30,347 nt of DNA from Gracilaria caudata (GCA_030374735.1 JASCIV010000225.1:1-30347); one strand, 5' to 3'. Positions 1-8,902 are shown, counted from the first letter of the stretch. Notes: generated by a model from the sequence alone, not told the origin. Numbers and translations are program-made.

Positions 1-666
1 TTGGAGATCCGTCTGCGTTCTCATTTCGCTCCGACCACGGAAGAGTGGATCGGAGACAGGCACACCACGGGAAGGCGAGATGCACGTGCCCGTGGGTGTG
101 TCCATGAATAGCAATAGGCGCTGTACGACGGTATCTGTGGAAAGGCCCTCAGGACCCGAGTGCCGCGGACGCTCGCGGAGTTGTAGATACAGCGCCTTCT
201 ACTCGTTCAACGAGTCGCCTTCATCCGTGTTCGGGATGCTTCTGCAACATCATGTTTTAAATTCGAACCGCCAAAGCTTTTCCTTCCTTTTTGCGGCGAT
301 GTAAAACGTACATTGTACATCCGCTATGAGCACGGGTATAAGGAAGAGTCTTCAAACAAGTGACTTCGTAACTCAATGGTTTTTGCAGCGCTCCGCCATT
401 CCCCGCTACACATCCTTCCTTTCTGAGAACCGTGTAACCCGGTAGCCTCTTGGTAACCATCCCAACCTCAAACGAAATTGTGTGTAGGAGGGACTAAACC
501 CAGCAGCCAGCGTCGTGAGAGGTGCTCGTCCACGCGTCGCAATCATGCCACAACATTTTGAAGACAAGAAAATGTTAGACTCGGCTGCATCATTCTCATG
601 TTGAACATCATCATGGACTTGCCACTCACGCAATTGACCAATACGAGAAGATGTCTGAGCTATCTG
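1..666. other. Intergenic, no gene recognised
   Basis: Only short overlapping open frames of 67-75 codons are present, on both strands, without a recognisable domain, signal peptide or supporting promoter. The stretch lies downstream of the minus-strand membrane-protein gene that ends at 667, so its right end probably holds that gene's 3' UTR and polyadenylation region. I see no RNA gene. Confidence 0.5.
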
Positions 667-1992
667 CTATTTCATCTCATTAGCACGCTTTAAGCATCCA
701 AAGGAGAACGATTTGCACAGGTGTTTCCGATACGGTTTCTTCAGTTTCGAGTCCATTTCGATTGATGAATCTGTTGTGTTTGGCGATGTGGAATCTACGT
801 CGTAGTCATAACAAAGTAACCACCTTTTAACATCGGCTTTTAGTGTTTCAAGTGATTCACCGTTCGCACCGTTACGAAGCACTTGCGCGACATACTTCTG
901 AGATCTTTTGTCGACGTTCGCATACTTTCTTGACTTCACAGTCAAGATGAAGAAAAGGCATTGGAAGAATTCATTTCTTTCCCTTGCGCTGTTGTAGAAC
1001 GTGTTCGCGGACATTGACGTGTTGTCCCGTTTTGATTCAAGACCCCATTGCTTGTGCAAATCCAGATTGCGAAGTGTTTGGAGGCAGAACGACATTGCCT
1101 CTTGATACCTGTCATAAGCCAGCAGAACTGCGTGTTCGTATCTCAACGTTTTCGAGAATAGTTTCCTGCACAAGTCTCCGACGATAATTATCTCTGTCAG
1201 TGCACATAGACCGCTAATAACCGACGAGCTTGTGCCAGCATGTACTTTCGATGGATCTGTTGCCAAAGTGTGGCCTCCAAGGACTCTTTCAATCTCAAAC
1301 CAGGCACCCCCGTATTGACGACTCTGCGTAAGCACAATGCCGCTTTTGTACTCCTCAACATGATAACCCGTCCAAAACTTCCTTTCGTTTCTCTCCTCTT
1401 TTGGTATCCTTTCGTCTCGGAAGAAGCGACTTAAGTACTTGTCGGACTCGGGCTTAGTGCAGCAGCACGCAAACGCTCGATAGAAAGCGTTCCGAAGCAG
1501 AAGAAAAATCCGAATGATTCGTACTTGATGCGGGTAGTAGATTATATGCAATCGCTCTTGTGAAACTCGGTCTTGAGCAAAGCCAGGCTTTTCAGTTCTT
1601 ACTCGATAGTAGAAGAACATTCCCTCCGTGCCGCCGTACACTCGCCAGAATACAAGCCATCTGATCTTGAGCTCAAGGAACTGTATGGTACGCAATAAAT
1701 GTAAGGATGGAATCAATCCAATGGTAGCTGCGGCCATTGCGTCAAGGGAGATGAGGTTGGTGAATGCCAACACTAAAGCCACCATTGAAATTGCTATGCT
1801 TATGAAAATGAAGATCAGATTGACAAACGGTATTGTCAGTGGATCCCTTGGATTTCCCTCGCCCCTGAACCTGAGCAGCACTGACATCATTGCAAAAATA
1901 TATGAAAGACAAACCACTGCGATCTCCACATCAGTGATAGGCTGTGAGATTGTAGTCGTTGCTCCATCTCGAAAAACAACATAGGTCCTCAT
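667..1992 (-). CDS. Multi-pass membrane protein of unknown family, copy A
   Basis: The product is 441 aa and I do not recognise its family. The N-terminal part is hydrophobic, with likely membrane segments near residues 22-40, 55-80 and 83-100. A conserved stretch follows at about 105-129, including VYGGTEGMFFYY. The C-terminal two thirds is soluble and basic, with conserved patches YGGAWFEIE (about 227-235), GLCALTEIIIVGDLC (about 261-275) and LRNGANGES (about 372-380). The start is the ATG at 1992, because an in-frame TAG lies at 2011-2013 and no other ATG lies between; the start context is weak (T at -3). The protein is clearly paralogous to the product of 2837-4069 on the same strand, and the two align without a gap over the first 130 residues or so. 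The tail after about residue 400, rich in Ser/Thr and then Lys, is not shared. A transporter or channel accessory role is possible but unsupported. Confidence 0.85.
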   Translation of the reverse strand: MRTYVVFRDGATTTISQPITDVEIAVVCLSYIFAMMSVLLRFRGEGNPRDPLTIPFVNLIFIFISIAISMVALVLAFTNLISLDAMAAATIGLIPSLHLLRTIQFLELKIRWLVFWRVYGGTEGMFFYYRVRTEKPGFAQDRVSQERLHIIYYPHQVRIIRIFLLLRNAFYRAFACCCTKPESDKYLSRFFRDERIPKEERNERKFWTGYHVEEYKSGIVLTQSRQYGGAWFEIERVLGGHTLATDPSKVHAGTSSSVISGLCALTEIIIVGDLCRKLFSKTLRYEHAVLLAYDRYQEAMSFCLQTLRNLDLHKQWGLESKRDNTSMSANTFYNSARERNEFFQCLFFILTVKSRKYANVDKRSQKYVAQVLRNGANGESLETLKADVKRWLLCYDYDVDSTSPNTTDSSIEMDSKLKKPYRKHLCKSFSFGCLKRANEMK

Positions 1993-2836
1993 GAAGATTT
2001 CTGAGAGCAACTATTTCGTAAGACGACGGATACCGTTTAGAACATGAACTTGCAGAAAACCAATCATGTAATAAGTCTTTTCGGAAGGTTGGGTAATCCC
2101 TTTCATTGTGAGACCAGTGCAAAATATGAGTTGCAATGTGGAACGAGAATTAAGAATAACATGAGCCAGAAGGCAAACATGATTGTGGGAAATTACTCAT
2201 AGATACTGGTCCGCACGTAATCAAACAATAAAGGGTTTTGTCTTATGGACTGAAGCAGAACGTGTTTCGCTGGGTGGCAGTTCGCAATAAACCTTCCTCT
2301 CGGTCCGAGTGATTCTTGAGATAAGAAGAAACATGCTCAATGAAGTTTCATACCTTCAAAGCACTTTGTAATGGCTGAAGGTAGGCTTAGGTTTGTATCA
2401 GGCATGTCATATATCGGTGGCGATTAGAGGTGACATGCAAAACAACTGCTTCAGAACGACAGCGTTGGCCCAGTTCGTATTAGGAAAAGGGTGTTTCTGT
2501 ACGCTTTAGACAATTTTCACAAACCCCTTGGCCTTCTTGAGGACAGAACAATAAGAACAATACGCAACTGAGAGCGCTCAATGTGTTCTCGACAGTCGTT
2601 TTTACAAGCCATGTCTTGCTTTGACCAGACGTTGACAGTTTCCCCTAGCCAAGGATTGGCGCCCTTGAAGTGGGGGGTAAACTTTCTCTAGATCAGGCCC
2701 TTCACAACTTTACAAAATCACACTTGCCGCCCTATAGCGGGCTCTGATACTTGCAATGCGCTAATTACCGTACAATATCGAAGTGGTTATCCTACTTAGT
2801 ATATACAGCGACTTTCGATCGCCTCTCCAATTTCTG
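1993..2836. other. Intergenic between the two paralogues
   Basis: About 840 bases separate the tandem copies. I see no reading frame of note, no RNA gene and no remnant of a third copy. It should contain the promoter of copy A and the 3' end of copy B. The bases just upstream of the two genes look unlike each other. Confidence 0.5.
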
Positions 2837-4069
2837 TCAGGCGCTTGTTTTCAATCCAGCAGCGCTTTCGAGTCTCACATTGGAATCTTGCAATTCCATG
2901 TCAAATCCGTAGCTTCTCAACCATCTGCGAACACATCGTTTCAACACAAACATTGATTGTCCATTAGCCCCGTTGCGTAGAGCATTATGTACGTTTTCCC
3001 ACGGACACTTGACCTGCATAAACAGCTTTGAGTGGAATGTCAAGACGATGAACAACGTTCTAAACAGTCCATATCGCTTCTGAGAACATTTCGGGAAGCG
3101 TTCTTCTCTCTCATTGATTGTGAATTGCCAAAGCTTGTCCAATCCCGTTTGGCGAAAGGTTTCATTACAAAAAGATATGGCCAACTGATGATTCTTCTTC
3201 GTCCTTATCGTTTCGAACTCCTTCTCTATATTTTTGGCAAAGAAAAGACGGCACAAGTCTCCGATAAGAACTATTTCAGTCAAGGCACAAAGACCTCTCA
3301 GGACGGAGCGACTATTCCCCGCTTGTACATTGGACGGATGTGTCAGTAACGAGTGCCCTGCTAGAATCTTTTCTACTGCAAACCATGTACTTCCGTAATG
3401 ACGAATCACCACCAGCTTTGGTTCACGGGCGTCAGAACTTTGATTTCCAATGCTAACAACTTGACCAGCCCAAAATTCGTCACTATCCAGAATCTCATAC
3501 TTTTGGGCGCAGTTGTCATCTTTCAAGAAGCGGCTGAGATTTTGGGCTTGCTTTCCCGAGTGGGAGAAAGAAAAGAGTCTCACAAAGCGCTGAAACCGCT
3601 GAATTCTTCGAGTGAGAGCAGTTTGATATGGGTAGTAAACAATTTGCAGTCCATTCGAAGAGTTCTTGCGGAACAGATGCTGATAGAAAAAGAAAATCCC
3701 ATCGGTTCCACCGTAAACGATACGAAAAATAGACCACCTGAGTTGGAGTTGAGTAAATTTGACGTGACGAAATGAACCTAAGGCAGGAAGTAACCCGATG
3801 GTTGCTGCTGCCAACGCGTCTAGTGAAATGATTTTGATGGACGCCAGCAGTAATGCGGAAAATGATATAAGTATACTTGTGATGTTCAGTAAGAGGTTTC
3901 CAATTGGAGCTGTAAGTGGTTCTTTGGGGTTTACTTGAGTTGCAAACCTGAGAATAACAGACAATATTGCGAACGAATATGAAAGACAAACTATGATTAT
4001 CTCCAGTTCTTTGTTGGTTTGTCGCAATGAGCGACTCGAAGTTTCAAGAAGAAAAATATCCGGTCTCAT
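2837..4069 (-). CDS. Multi-pass membrane protein of unknown family, copy B
   Basis: The product is 410 aa and the family is unrecognised. It is the tandem paralogue of the protein at 667-1992. Shared features, in the same order and spacing, are the first hydrophobic segment (about 22-40, with CLSYSFAILSVILRF), the NPxxPLTxP turn, a long second hydrophobic segment (about 55-80), the signature SLDALAAATIGLLP (about 82-95) and VYGGTDGIFFFY (about 118-129). The C-terminal patches HYGSTWFAVE, GLCALTEIVLIGDLC and LRNGANGQS also match. The start is the ATG at 4069 with A at -3; an in-frame TAG at 4103-4105 blocks an upstream start. It lacks the Ser-rich and Lys-rich tail of copy A. A perfect palindrome with two inverted GATA sites sits 21 bases upstream of the ATG. 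Function is unknown. Confidence 0.85.
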   Translation of the reverse strand: MRPDIFLLETSSRSLRQTNKELEIIIVCLSYSFAILSVILRFATQVNPKEPLTAPIGNLLLNITSILISFSALLLASIKIISLDALAAATIGLLPALGSFRHVKFTQLQLRWSIFRIVYGGTDGIFFFYQHLFRKNSSNGLQIVYYPYQTALTRRIQRFQRFVRLFSFSHSGKQAQNLSRFLKDDNCAQKYEILDSDEFWAGQVVSIGNQSSDAREPKLVVIRHYGSTWFAVEKILAGHSLLTHPSNVQAGNSRSVLRGLCALTEIVLIGDLCRLFFAKNIEKEFETIRTKKNHQLAISFCNETFRQTGLDKLWQFTINEREERFPKCSQKRYGLFRTLFIVLTFHSKLFMQVKCPWENVHNALRNGANGQSMFVLKRCVRRWLRSYGFDMELQDSNVRLESAAGLKTSA

Positions 4070-4089
4070 TGTCTGCAAGCGTTTATGAT

Positions 4090-4103
4090 GATAAGTACTT
4101 ATC
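4090..4103. promoter_or_regulatory. Perfect 14-bp palindrome with paired inverted GATA sites
   Basis: The sequence GATAAGTACTTATC is identical to its reverse complement and holds two facing GATAAG sites. On the minus strand it lies 21 bases upstream of the ATG of membrane copy B, directly beside an AT-rich TATA-like stretch (about 4102-4111). GATAAG is close to the WGATAR core bound by GATA zinc-finger factors, and one such factor is encoded at 19681-20370. Regulation by that protein is inference. Confidence 0.45.
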
Positions 4104-4291
4104 TATATTTGACAAGCAGCTGCAAGGGAAATAGAAAGCACGTCTGGCTCATTTGACGTGAGCCATATAGAGACTGCACACGCCTCATGACGCGTCAAGA
4201 AACATAGATTGCCGGGCTAGAAGCAAATCGAATTAGCAGGAAGAGGATGAAAATTGCTGGTCTGCGCGACAAGAGTTACAAGAATGAGCTT

Positions 4292-4326
4292 TATTACACT
4301 TGCGGCTTTTGGCCGCAAGTATAATG
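4292..4326. repeat. Inverted repeat, 15-bp arms around a 5-base loop
   Basis: The left arm (4292-4306) and right arm (4312-4326) match at 13 of 15 positions. The inner nine bases of each arm, ACTTGCGGC and GCCGCAAGT, pair perfectly around the loop TTTTG. It lies in the gene-poor divergent region between membrane copy B and the Cys-rich protein gene. It could be a cruciform or RNA hairpin, a small foldback element remnant or a factor site. No T-run follows it directly. Confidence 0.6.
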
Positions 4327-5285
4327 CGAAAAATGGGGCCGCTGCGAGGCAGAAACAGGAAATGGGTGAGGACGATGACGCTGAGAGAACGTGGCAAAGG
4401 ATTGGATCAAGTGAGATATGTATATCGATAGCGGAGATTGAGTTTGCACTGAAGGCAAAACATTGAGCTCCGATTACGATGCGAAGGTACAGTACCAATC
4501 TTGTACGAGGGGGGGGGGGATTGGGGTACATGAAGTCAATTGTAATGACAACTCGAAGTGTGCCAGGGAAAGAGCTGAGGTACGACGGTACCCTTGGGTC
4601 AGGTCGGAACATCCGACCGGGAAGACATACCGTGCGCAAAGCACAGGCGTTACGCATAATATGTATAAGATATCTGTACATGGTAAAAGAATGTTGCTGT
4701 AAGCCAAAACACTCACGAACGGTTGTACCAACGAAGACATTTCATTGGCTGGCAACAACGTGGGTAAGCGAACCTTCGTGCTTCCCTTCACAACCCAACC
4801 GCGCAATCACGCACTTCCGTTGCATCAGCAGCAATCGGCATCATCACGCACGCAAGAGTAACATCATGTTACCTTCGTAGAAAGGGGACTGCGGCCATGT
4901 CCCCACTTGCGTCGGACGGCAGAACCGAGCAGGCTAATGTTTTGCTTGGCGGAGCTCAAGAGATTCGCTTGGCTGCGCTCAGATGGCGCAACGAGATGCA
5001 AGCAACGGCCAATAATATCACAGATGGGTAAGATTGAGGTCTGACATCTACTGGAAGCAGTTGCTTCAATAGAATACAGCTCGGTATGGAAGCAAGGCAT
5101 TGCGTGCGGTGCATAGTAAGAACTGTTGTGTTGAGTGGTTACAGCAGTTGCTTCCAATGTTGTCCGTGCTTAAAACGAGCGACTGGCGAGTTTTCGCTCT
5201 GCGACGCCGCAAAGCTTAATTTGACCGTACTGGTTTTGAAACTTTGCGTGGTCAGAAGGCTACAACCGGGCCTAACATCCTGACA

Positions 5286-5861
5286 ATGGACGCCACCATT
5301 CCGTACGAAGCCATCCATTCATCTCCAGCTACATCGCAGCCGCGGTCACGTTATTCCTTTTCTGGCTTTGTCAACGGGTTGGCTACGAAGGGAGCGCTTG
5401 TCGCTCTAGTCGTTTTTCTTGTCGGATCTATAGTGCTCATGGCCCACTCGTATGGTGGTAGCAATACGCGCAATATGCGCAATATGCGTTCACTGCCAGT
5501 ATCCGCGTTGATGAAGGCAAACACGGTGTATCACACAGAGGAAGTTTCACCATTCCGCCATAACCGTCAGTTCCACCAGATCGAAAGACCTCAGCGCACA
5601 TGCACTCGTGATTACAATCCAGTTTGTTGCTTATCGTTTGGCAAACCAATTATGGAAGCCGGTAATCCCTGCACGTGTGATGGACTGATTTTGGAGGGCG
5701 CGACTTGTGGTCTACCGTCCTGTGATAACTGTGGTTTTGGACATGTAACGTGCTGTGACGCAGGGCATTATGGGCTAGTATTGACTGCAGGCGCATGTGT
5801 GTGTGATTGCATTGGTGGAGCTGTAGTGGAGTTCGAGGATTGTCCAAGTTTGTTTAGGTAA
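5286..5861 (+). CDS. Single-pass membrane protein with a duplicated Kazal-like cysteine module
   Basis: The product is 191 aa. A short polar N-terminus (1-35) is followed by one hydrophobic segment at about 36-54, most likely a signal anchor, then a linker and a cysteine-rich domain (106-186) that would face the exterior or a lumen. Two modules share the layout C-x(6,7)-CC-x(13)-C-x-C-D. Module A begins at C106 with CTRDYNPVCC and module B begins at C149. The CTRxYxPVC start resembles Kazal protease-inhibitor domains, but the spacing after CC is longer than usual, so inhibitor activity is only a suggestion. The ATG at 5286 has A at -3 and G at +4; the frame upstream has no other ATG. A 9-base unit (about CGCAATATG) repeats three times near 5465-5492, in the juxtamembrane linker, giving TRNMRNMRS. 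Confidence 0.7.
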   Translation: MDATIPYEAIHSSPATSQPRSRYSFSGFVNGLATKGALVALVVFLVGSIVLMAHSYGGSNTRNMRNMRSLPVSALMKANTVYHTEEVSPFRHNRQFHQIERPQRTCTRDYNPVCCLSFGKPIMEAGNPCTCDGLILEGATCGLPSCDNCGFGHVTCCDAGHYGLVLTAGACVCDCIGGAVVEFEDCPSLFR

Positions 5862-6830
5862 ACTGCAACGTCGAAACTGACGTCGTACGGAAAGCTTCGT
5901 GCGATTCGTTATCAAGACGCTTTCAAGCACTTCAATGTGGACTAATGCAACTCTGCTCCACATTAACAGAAAGGAATGGTCGGATTGTTTAACAAAAAAA
6001 GACTGCAAGCCAATAATGTATTTGTTCTTCTTTAATCAATACTTGTGTGGAAGGAAATTAATATGCAAGTATAAGTTATAAGAGTAGCCACTCCATAGAA
6101 TCAGCATGCGCCAGCATTGATGGGGTCCAGAGTCCGGATTCCAGAGTAATATCATAAAGGGACAGATTACCCTTGTAGACAATAAGAGTCCGGTAGGACT
6201 GTTGAGTTGTTTGGGTCTATATTTTCAAACCCCATGCGTCACGAGGAAGGGATATGTGCGCTCACAGTAGAGAAGCAGAGAACTGATTATTACCCATAAG
6301 TTAAGGGAGCTTTGATTTCACTTCAAGTCAAGATATGGCATTCAGAGATTCTGAGGCAACTATCACAAGGTATCCCATATGCGCTCTGAAGCAGACATTA
6401 GTGACCTTGAATACTCTTCTCTGTACGACGCAGAGCGTTGATCGAGAAGCATTCATCTTGCTGTTTCACTGGTTTCACGCCTGATGCCAAACTCATAGAG
6501 TTCAACTGTTTGGCAACAAAGCTAATGTTCAGCTGGATGTCATTAATTGTGTTTTTGTGGGAAAGAAACCTCATTCTCTTTTTGGGAGGTAGACAACGCT
6601 GTTTCTTTAAAGTTTTGAGCTTTCTCTTGTTAACTTTCATTGCAGCAGAGTAGCCATCACAACGGGAAATCGTGTGATCCTCACCTTCACAGTTTGAAAC
6701 CAATCGGCTCCTAAAGCCGTGCGTGTTTGCGTTAGTCCTTGATTTAGACGTATTGGCTTGTCTTTGGCGCGTACGACGACAATCGCTTCCACCGTGACTT
6801 GTGGTGCTTTTTGTCATCACAACGTGTAGC
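5862..6830. other. Intergenic, no gene recognised
   Basis: This is AT-richer DNA with only short open frames. A minus frame overlapping its right part (first ATG at 6877, ending at 6398) is Lys- and Arg-rich and without a recognised domain, so I did not accept it. No RNA gene or long repeat is visible. Confidence 0.4.
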
Positions 6831-7145
6831 ATGAAGAGAACACTAAGCTGGTCCATAACCTTAGCAACCTTATTCATAATGGCTATTGGATTGAATCCCA
6901 GCGTAACAGACGGCAGAAAAAGGTATACAAACTCTCTCACAAGGCTAAGACCCTCAAGAACAAAAACAAGGCCAGATGAAGATAATCGGAACAAGTTGAA
7001 GGATGAACAGAAGAATGACGGCCGTCTCGATGGCAGCTCGAATTTATGTACGGAGAACGAAGGGCAAGGGCTCGTCGTCACGGTGCTGTTTGACCCACGG
7101 TGCAGAAGTGTCGGCCACAACAATTGGAACCGCCCGACACGATGA
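6831..7145 (+). CDS. Possible small secreted protein (hypothetical)
   Basis: This is a 104-aa frame beginning with a good signal-peptide pattern: a basic start (MKR), a hydrophobic core at about residues 8-21 (ITLATLFIMAIGL) and a small polar region around PSVTDG. After it comes a highly charged stretch (about 29-65) rich in Arg, Lys, Asp and Asn. Two Cys follow, at about 72 and 90. I recognise no family. No TATA box is evident upstream, and an opposing minus frame (6398-6877) covers the first part, so chance is a real alternative. The signal peptide is the only positive evidence. Confidence 0.3.
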   Translation: MKRTLSWSITLATLFIMAIGLNPSVTDGRKRYTNSLTRLRPSRTKTRPDEDNRNKLKDEQKNDGRLDGSSNLCTENEGQGLVVTVLFDPRCRSVGHNNWNRPTR

Positions 7146-8123
7146 CAGTGGAGGCATCGAAAGGGACCACCTGAATTGAAACTGACATGAGAGCCCTCGT
7201 CGTATTCGGTTGGATCATCTACACGTACAAGTTTTCAATCGCTCTACTCTGATAGCGACGGTCTACCCTTTGTGAAGTTAGGTTAGTACGTGACAGTTAC
7301 ATGGTGTCGAGGACGTTTCGCAACCTTGCACGAGTTAATCCACGACATATAGACTAATGTCGCCTTTTCAGCGTCTTCCATGTGTTAATCGGCACTCTGG
7401 GAAAGAACGAACCGCGAGGCATTGTTGAACAACGAACGTTATCAAAGACACTTTGCGGAATAGTATTGTATTAGAGAGCAAGGGCACATGCCTTCAGATA
7501 TTTGCCCACAGCTGGCTGAAGGTTAATACAACTGGAGGTTCGAGGTCTACGAACGAACGAGACCTTTAATATTTGAGGAGAGTGGGTGGTCTACTGAAGA
7601 AGATGTCGTGCTTCTTGGAAAATTGTGGCTTTTCTTGTTTTTGGCAACCCCGCCCCGACGAATTGCCTTCCGAGAAAGATAAAACAACAACCGCCAAGCG
7701 CAGTGCGCCACAGCGCTCTGTCCATTTCTGCACTGGTACTACCAGGTGTTTATGTCCGTACACCGTTAAATGAGCAAAGGAGGCCAAAACACATTTGCAA
7801 GTGCAGGGCATCTATGTTCGACCTTACTCATGGGGAAGATGACGGTCATGAGCTTCGTTCATCTAATAATGACATATTATGTTTGCATGGGTATGAAGGA
7901 AGGCCTGATCGGTGAGTTACATTTCGACTAATTTCGATGAGGCGCCTCTTGATTGGCTTGCAGATCGTAGATGCAGGAATCAGAGAAGAAAAACCGTTGT
8001 GACGCAACCAAATCCCAAACTGCTAGGATTTGCTCATCCACTGCATGTAGCTAGCGAGCGAGGTAGGCGACGTAACCGTTGAGATGTACATAATGACGCA
8101 TTTGGCACTTGGAATAAATGAAC

Positions 8124-8150
8124 GATATGATACTGATACTGATAAGTATC
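8124..8150. promoter_or_regulatory. Cluster of five GATA/TATC motifs
   Basis: GATA occurs at 8124, 8129, 8135 and 8141, and TATC at 8147-8150. The last part also forms GATACT-GATA-AGTATC, a perfect six-base inverted repeat around GATA. It lies about 920 bases upstream of the carbonic anhydrase ATG. It could be a multi-site GATA-factor target or a simple short repeat. Confidence 0.35.
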
Positions 8151-8420
8151 GATTCCCGCCGATTTTGAGCAGGGTTGGGGAGATCATTGTCCCAGTACGC
8201 ATGCGGATGACGAATATTTCGCGGCGGGGGGCGCTCGCATGCGCATCGCGCAGCAGCAACTGGAGTGCCGTGCATTCGGGAGACAGGCGTGCCGGGGGAA
8301 CGCTAGCGTTCGCTACCCCTGGGAAGGGGGAAACAAAGCAAGAGGCCAACGGGCAGTGATGATTCGAATGCCTCAGTATTTCATTGGGCGCGTCAAAAAA
8401 AGCAGCTCCGGAAACGCCAG

Positions 8421-8512
8421 ACTCTGCAGAGTCCGCTGGCCTCCAGAGGACTCTCCTCCTTTGCGCTGGCTCAGCCGCGAAGGAAAGGAGTCCTCTGCCA
8501 GAGGACCTCTGG
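8421..8512. repeat. Nested palindromes built on CAGAG/CTCTG
   Basis: Six CAGAG or CTCTG cores lie within 91 bases (8422, 8427, 8444, 8493, 8499, 8507). They form a perfect 12-bp palindrome at 8421-8432 (ACTCTGCAGAGT). They also form two overlapping symmetric units, CCTCTG-C-CAGAGG at 8492-8504 and CCAGAGG-A-CCTCTGG at 8498-8512. CCAGAGGAC at 8443-8451 is repeated at 8498-8506. The block lies about 560-650 bases upstream of the carbonic anhydrase start. Confidence 0.6.
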
Positions 8513-8546
8513 CAGTTGTATCTAACCGTTACGAGCAGGACGTCGC

Positions 8547-8552
8547 TGACGT
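8547..8552 (+). promoter_or_regulatory. TGACGT (CRE/bZIP-like) element
   Basis: TGACGTAA begins at 8547, and an adjacent GACGTC palindrome lies at 8539-8544. TGACGT is the CRE half-site recognised by bZIP factors. It lies about 390 bases before the TATA box of the carbonic anhydrase gene. Confidence 0.35.
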
Positions 8553-8632
8553 AAATGATAGTCTACCTCTCTACAGCAGAATATACAAGCGGCATTGTAG
8601 CGGACACGAAGCTCAAGTGCTTGTATGCCGGG

Positions 8633-8648
8633 ATGCCACGCGTGGCAT
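8633..8648. repeat. Perfect 16-bp palindrome
   Basis: ATGCCACGCGTGGCAT reads the same on both strands. Its centre CACGCGTG resembles an E-box or G-box-like dimer site. Another ATGCC lies just upstream (from 8624). It is about 420 bases upstream of the carbonic anhydrase ATG. Confidence 0.6.
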
Positions 8649-8902
8649 ACGTGCCTCTTTCTAGGCCGTCCTTGCCTGGTGAACAGGGGCGCGCAGTCGG
8701 TCGCGAGATTGCACGCGTCGACACTCGCGACAAGCGTTCCATCGAGGCGTCGCTCGCATCATCGCCACACATCATCCAGTCGAACGATAGGCCCCTCCCC
8801 TCTCTAGGAGGGATACGCTTCTAACTTGCTTTGCTTTCACGTCGCTTTGATGCGCCATGATCTCGACGCTTGCTACCACGATGCGAACGTACGCCTGCTT
8901 TG

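Larger units (their letters stand above)
4070..5285. other. Intergenic, hairpin and palindrome, no confident gene
   Basis: Open frames here (for example minus 4217-4681 and plus 4479-4880) overlap each other, carry no recognised domain and partly translate a G homopolymer near 4510-4520. The stretch is the divergent upstream region between membrane copy B (minus) and the Cys-rich protein (plus). It contains the GATA palindrome at 4090-4103 and the inverted repeat at 4292-4326. A GCAGTTGCTTC motif occurs at about 5057-5067 and again at about 5144-5154. Confidence 0.45.

Noticed and set aside
240..290. tRNA T-arm-like GGTTCGAATT on the minus strand
   Set aside because: The bases flanking the loop do not pair as a T-stem, and no acceptor stem is found.
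4217..4681. 154-codon minus-strand frame with several hydrophobic patches
   Set aside because: Part of it translates a G homopolymer and the hairpin region, no domain is present, and plus-strand frames of similar quality overlap it.
6398..6877. 159-codon minus-strand Lys/Arg-rich frame
   Set aside because: No recognisable family or NLS-domain context; it overlaps the plus-strand frame with a signal peptide, and neither is well supported.
7520..7560. tRNA B-box-like GGTTCGAGGTC
   Set aside because: No A-box at a suitable distance and no cloverleaf can be drawn from the flanks.
8239..8664. 141-codon plus-strand frame upstream of the carbonic anhydrase
   Set aside because: It translates the palindromic promoter block and has no domain or clear codon bias.
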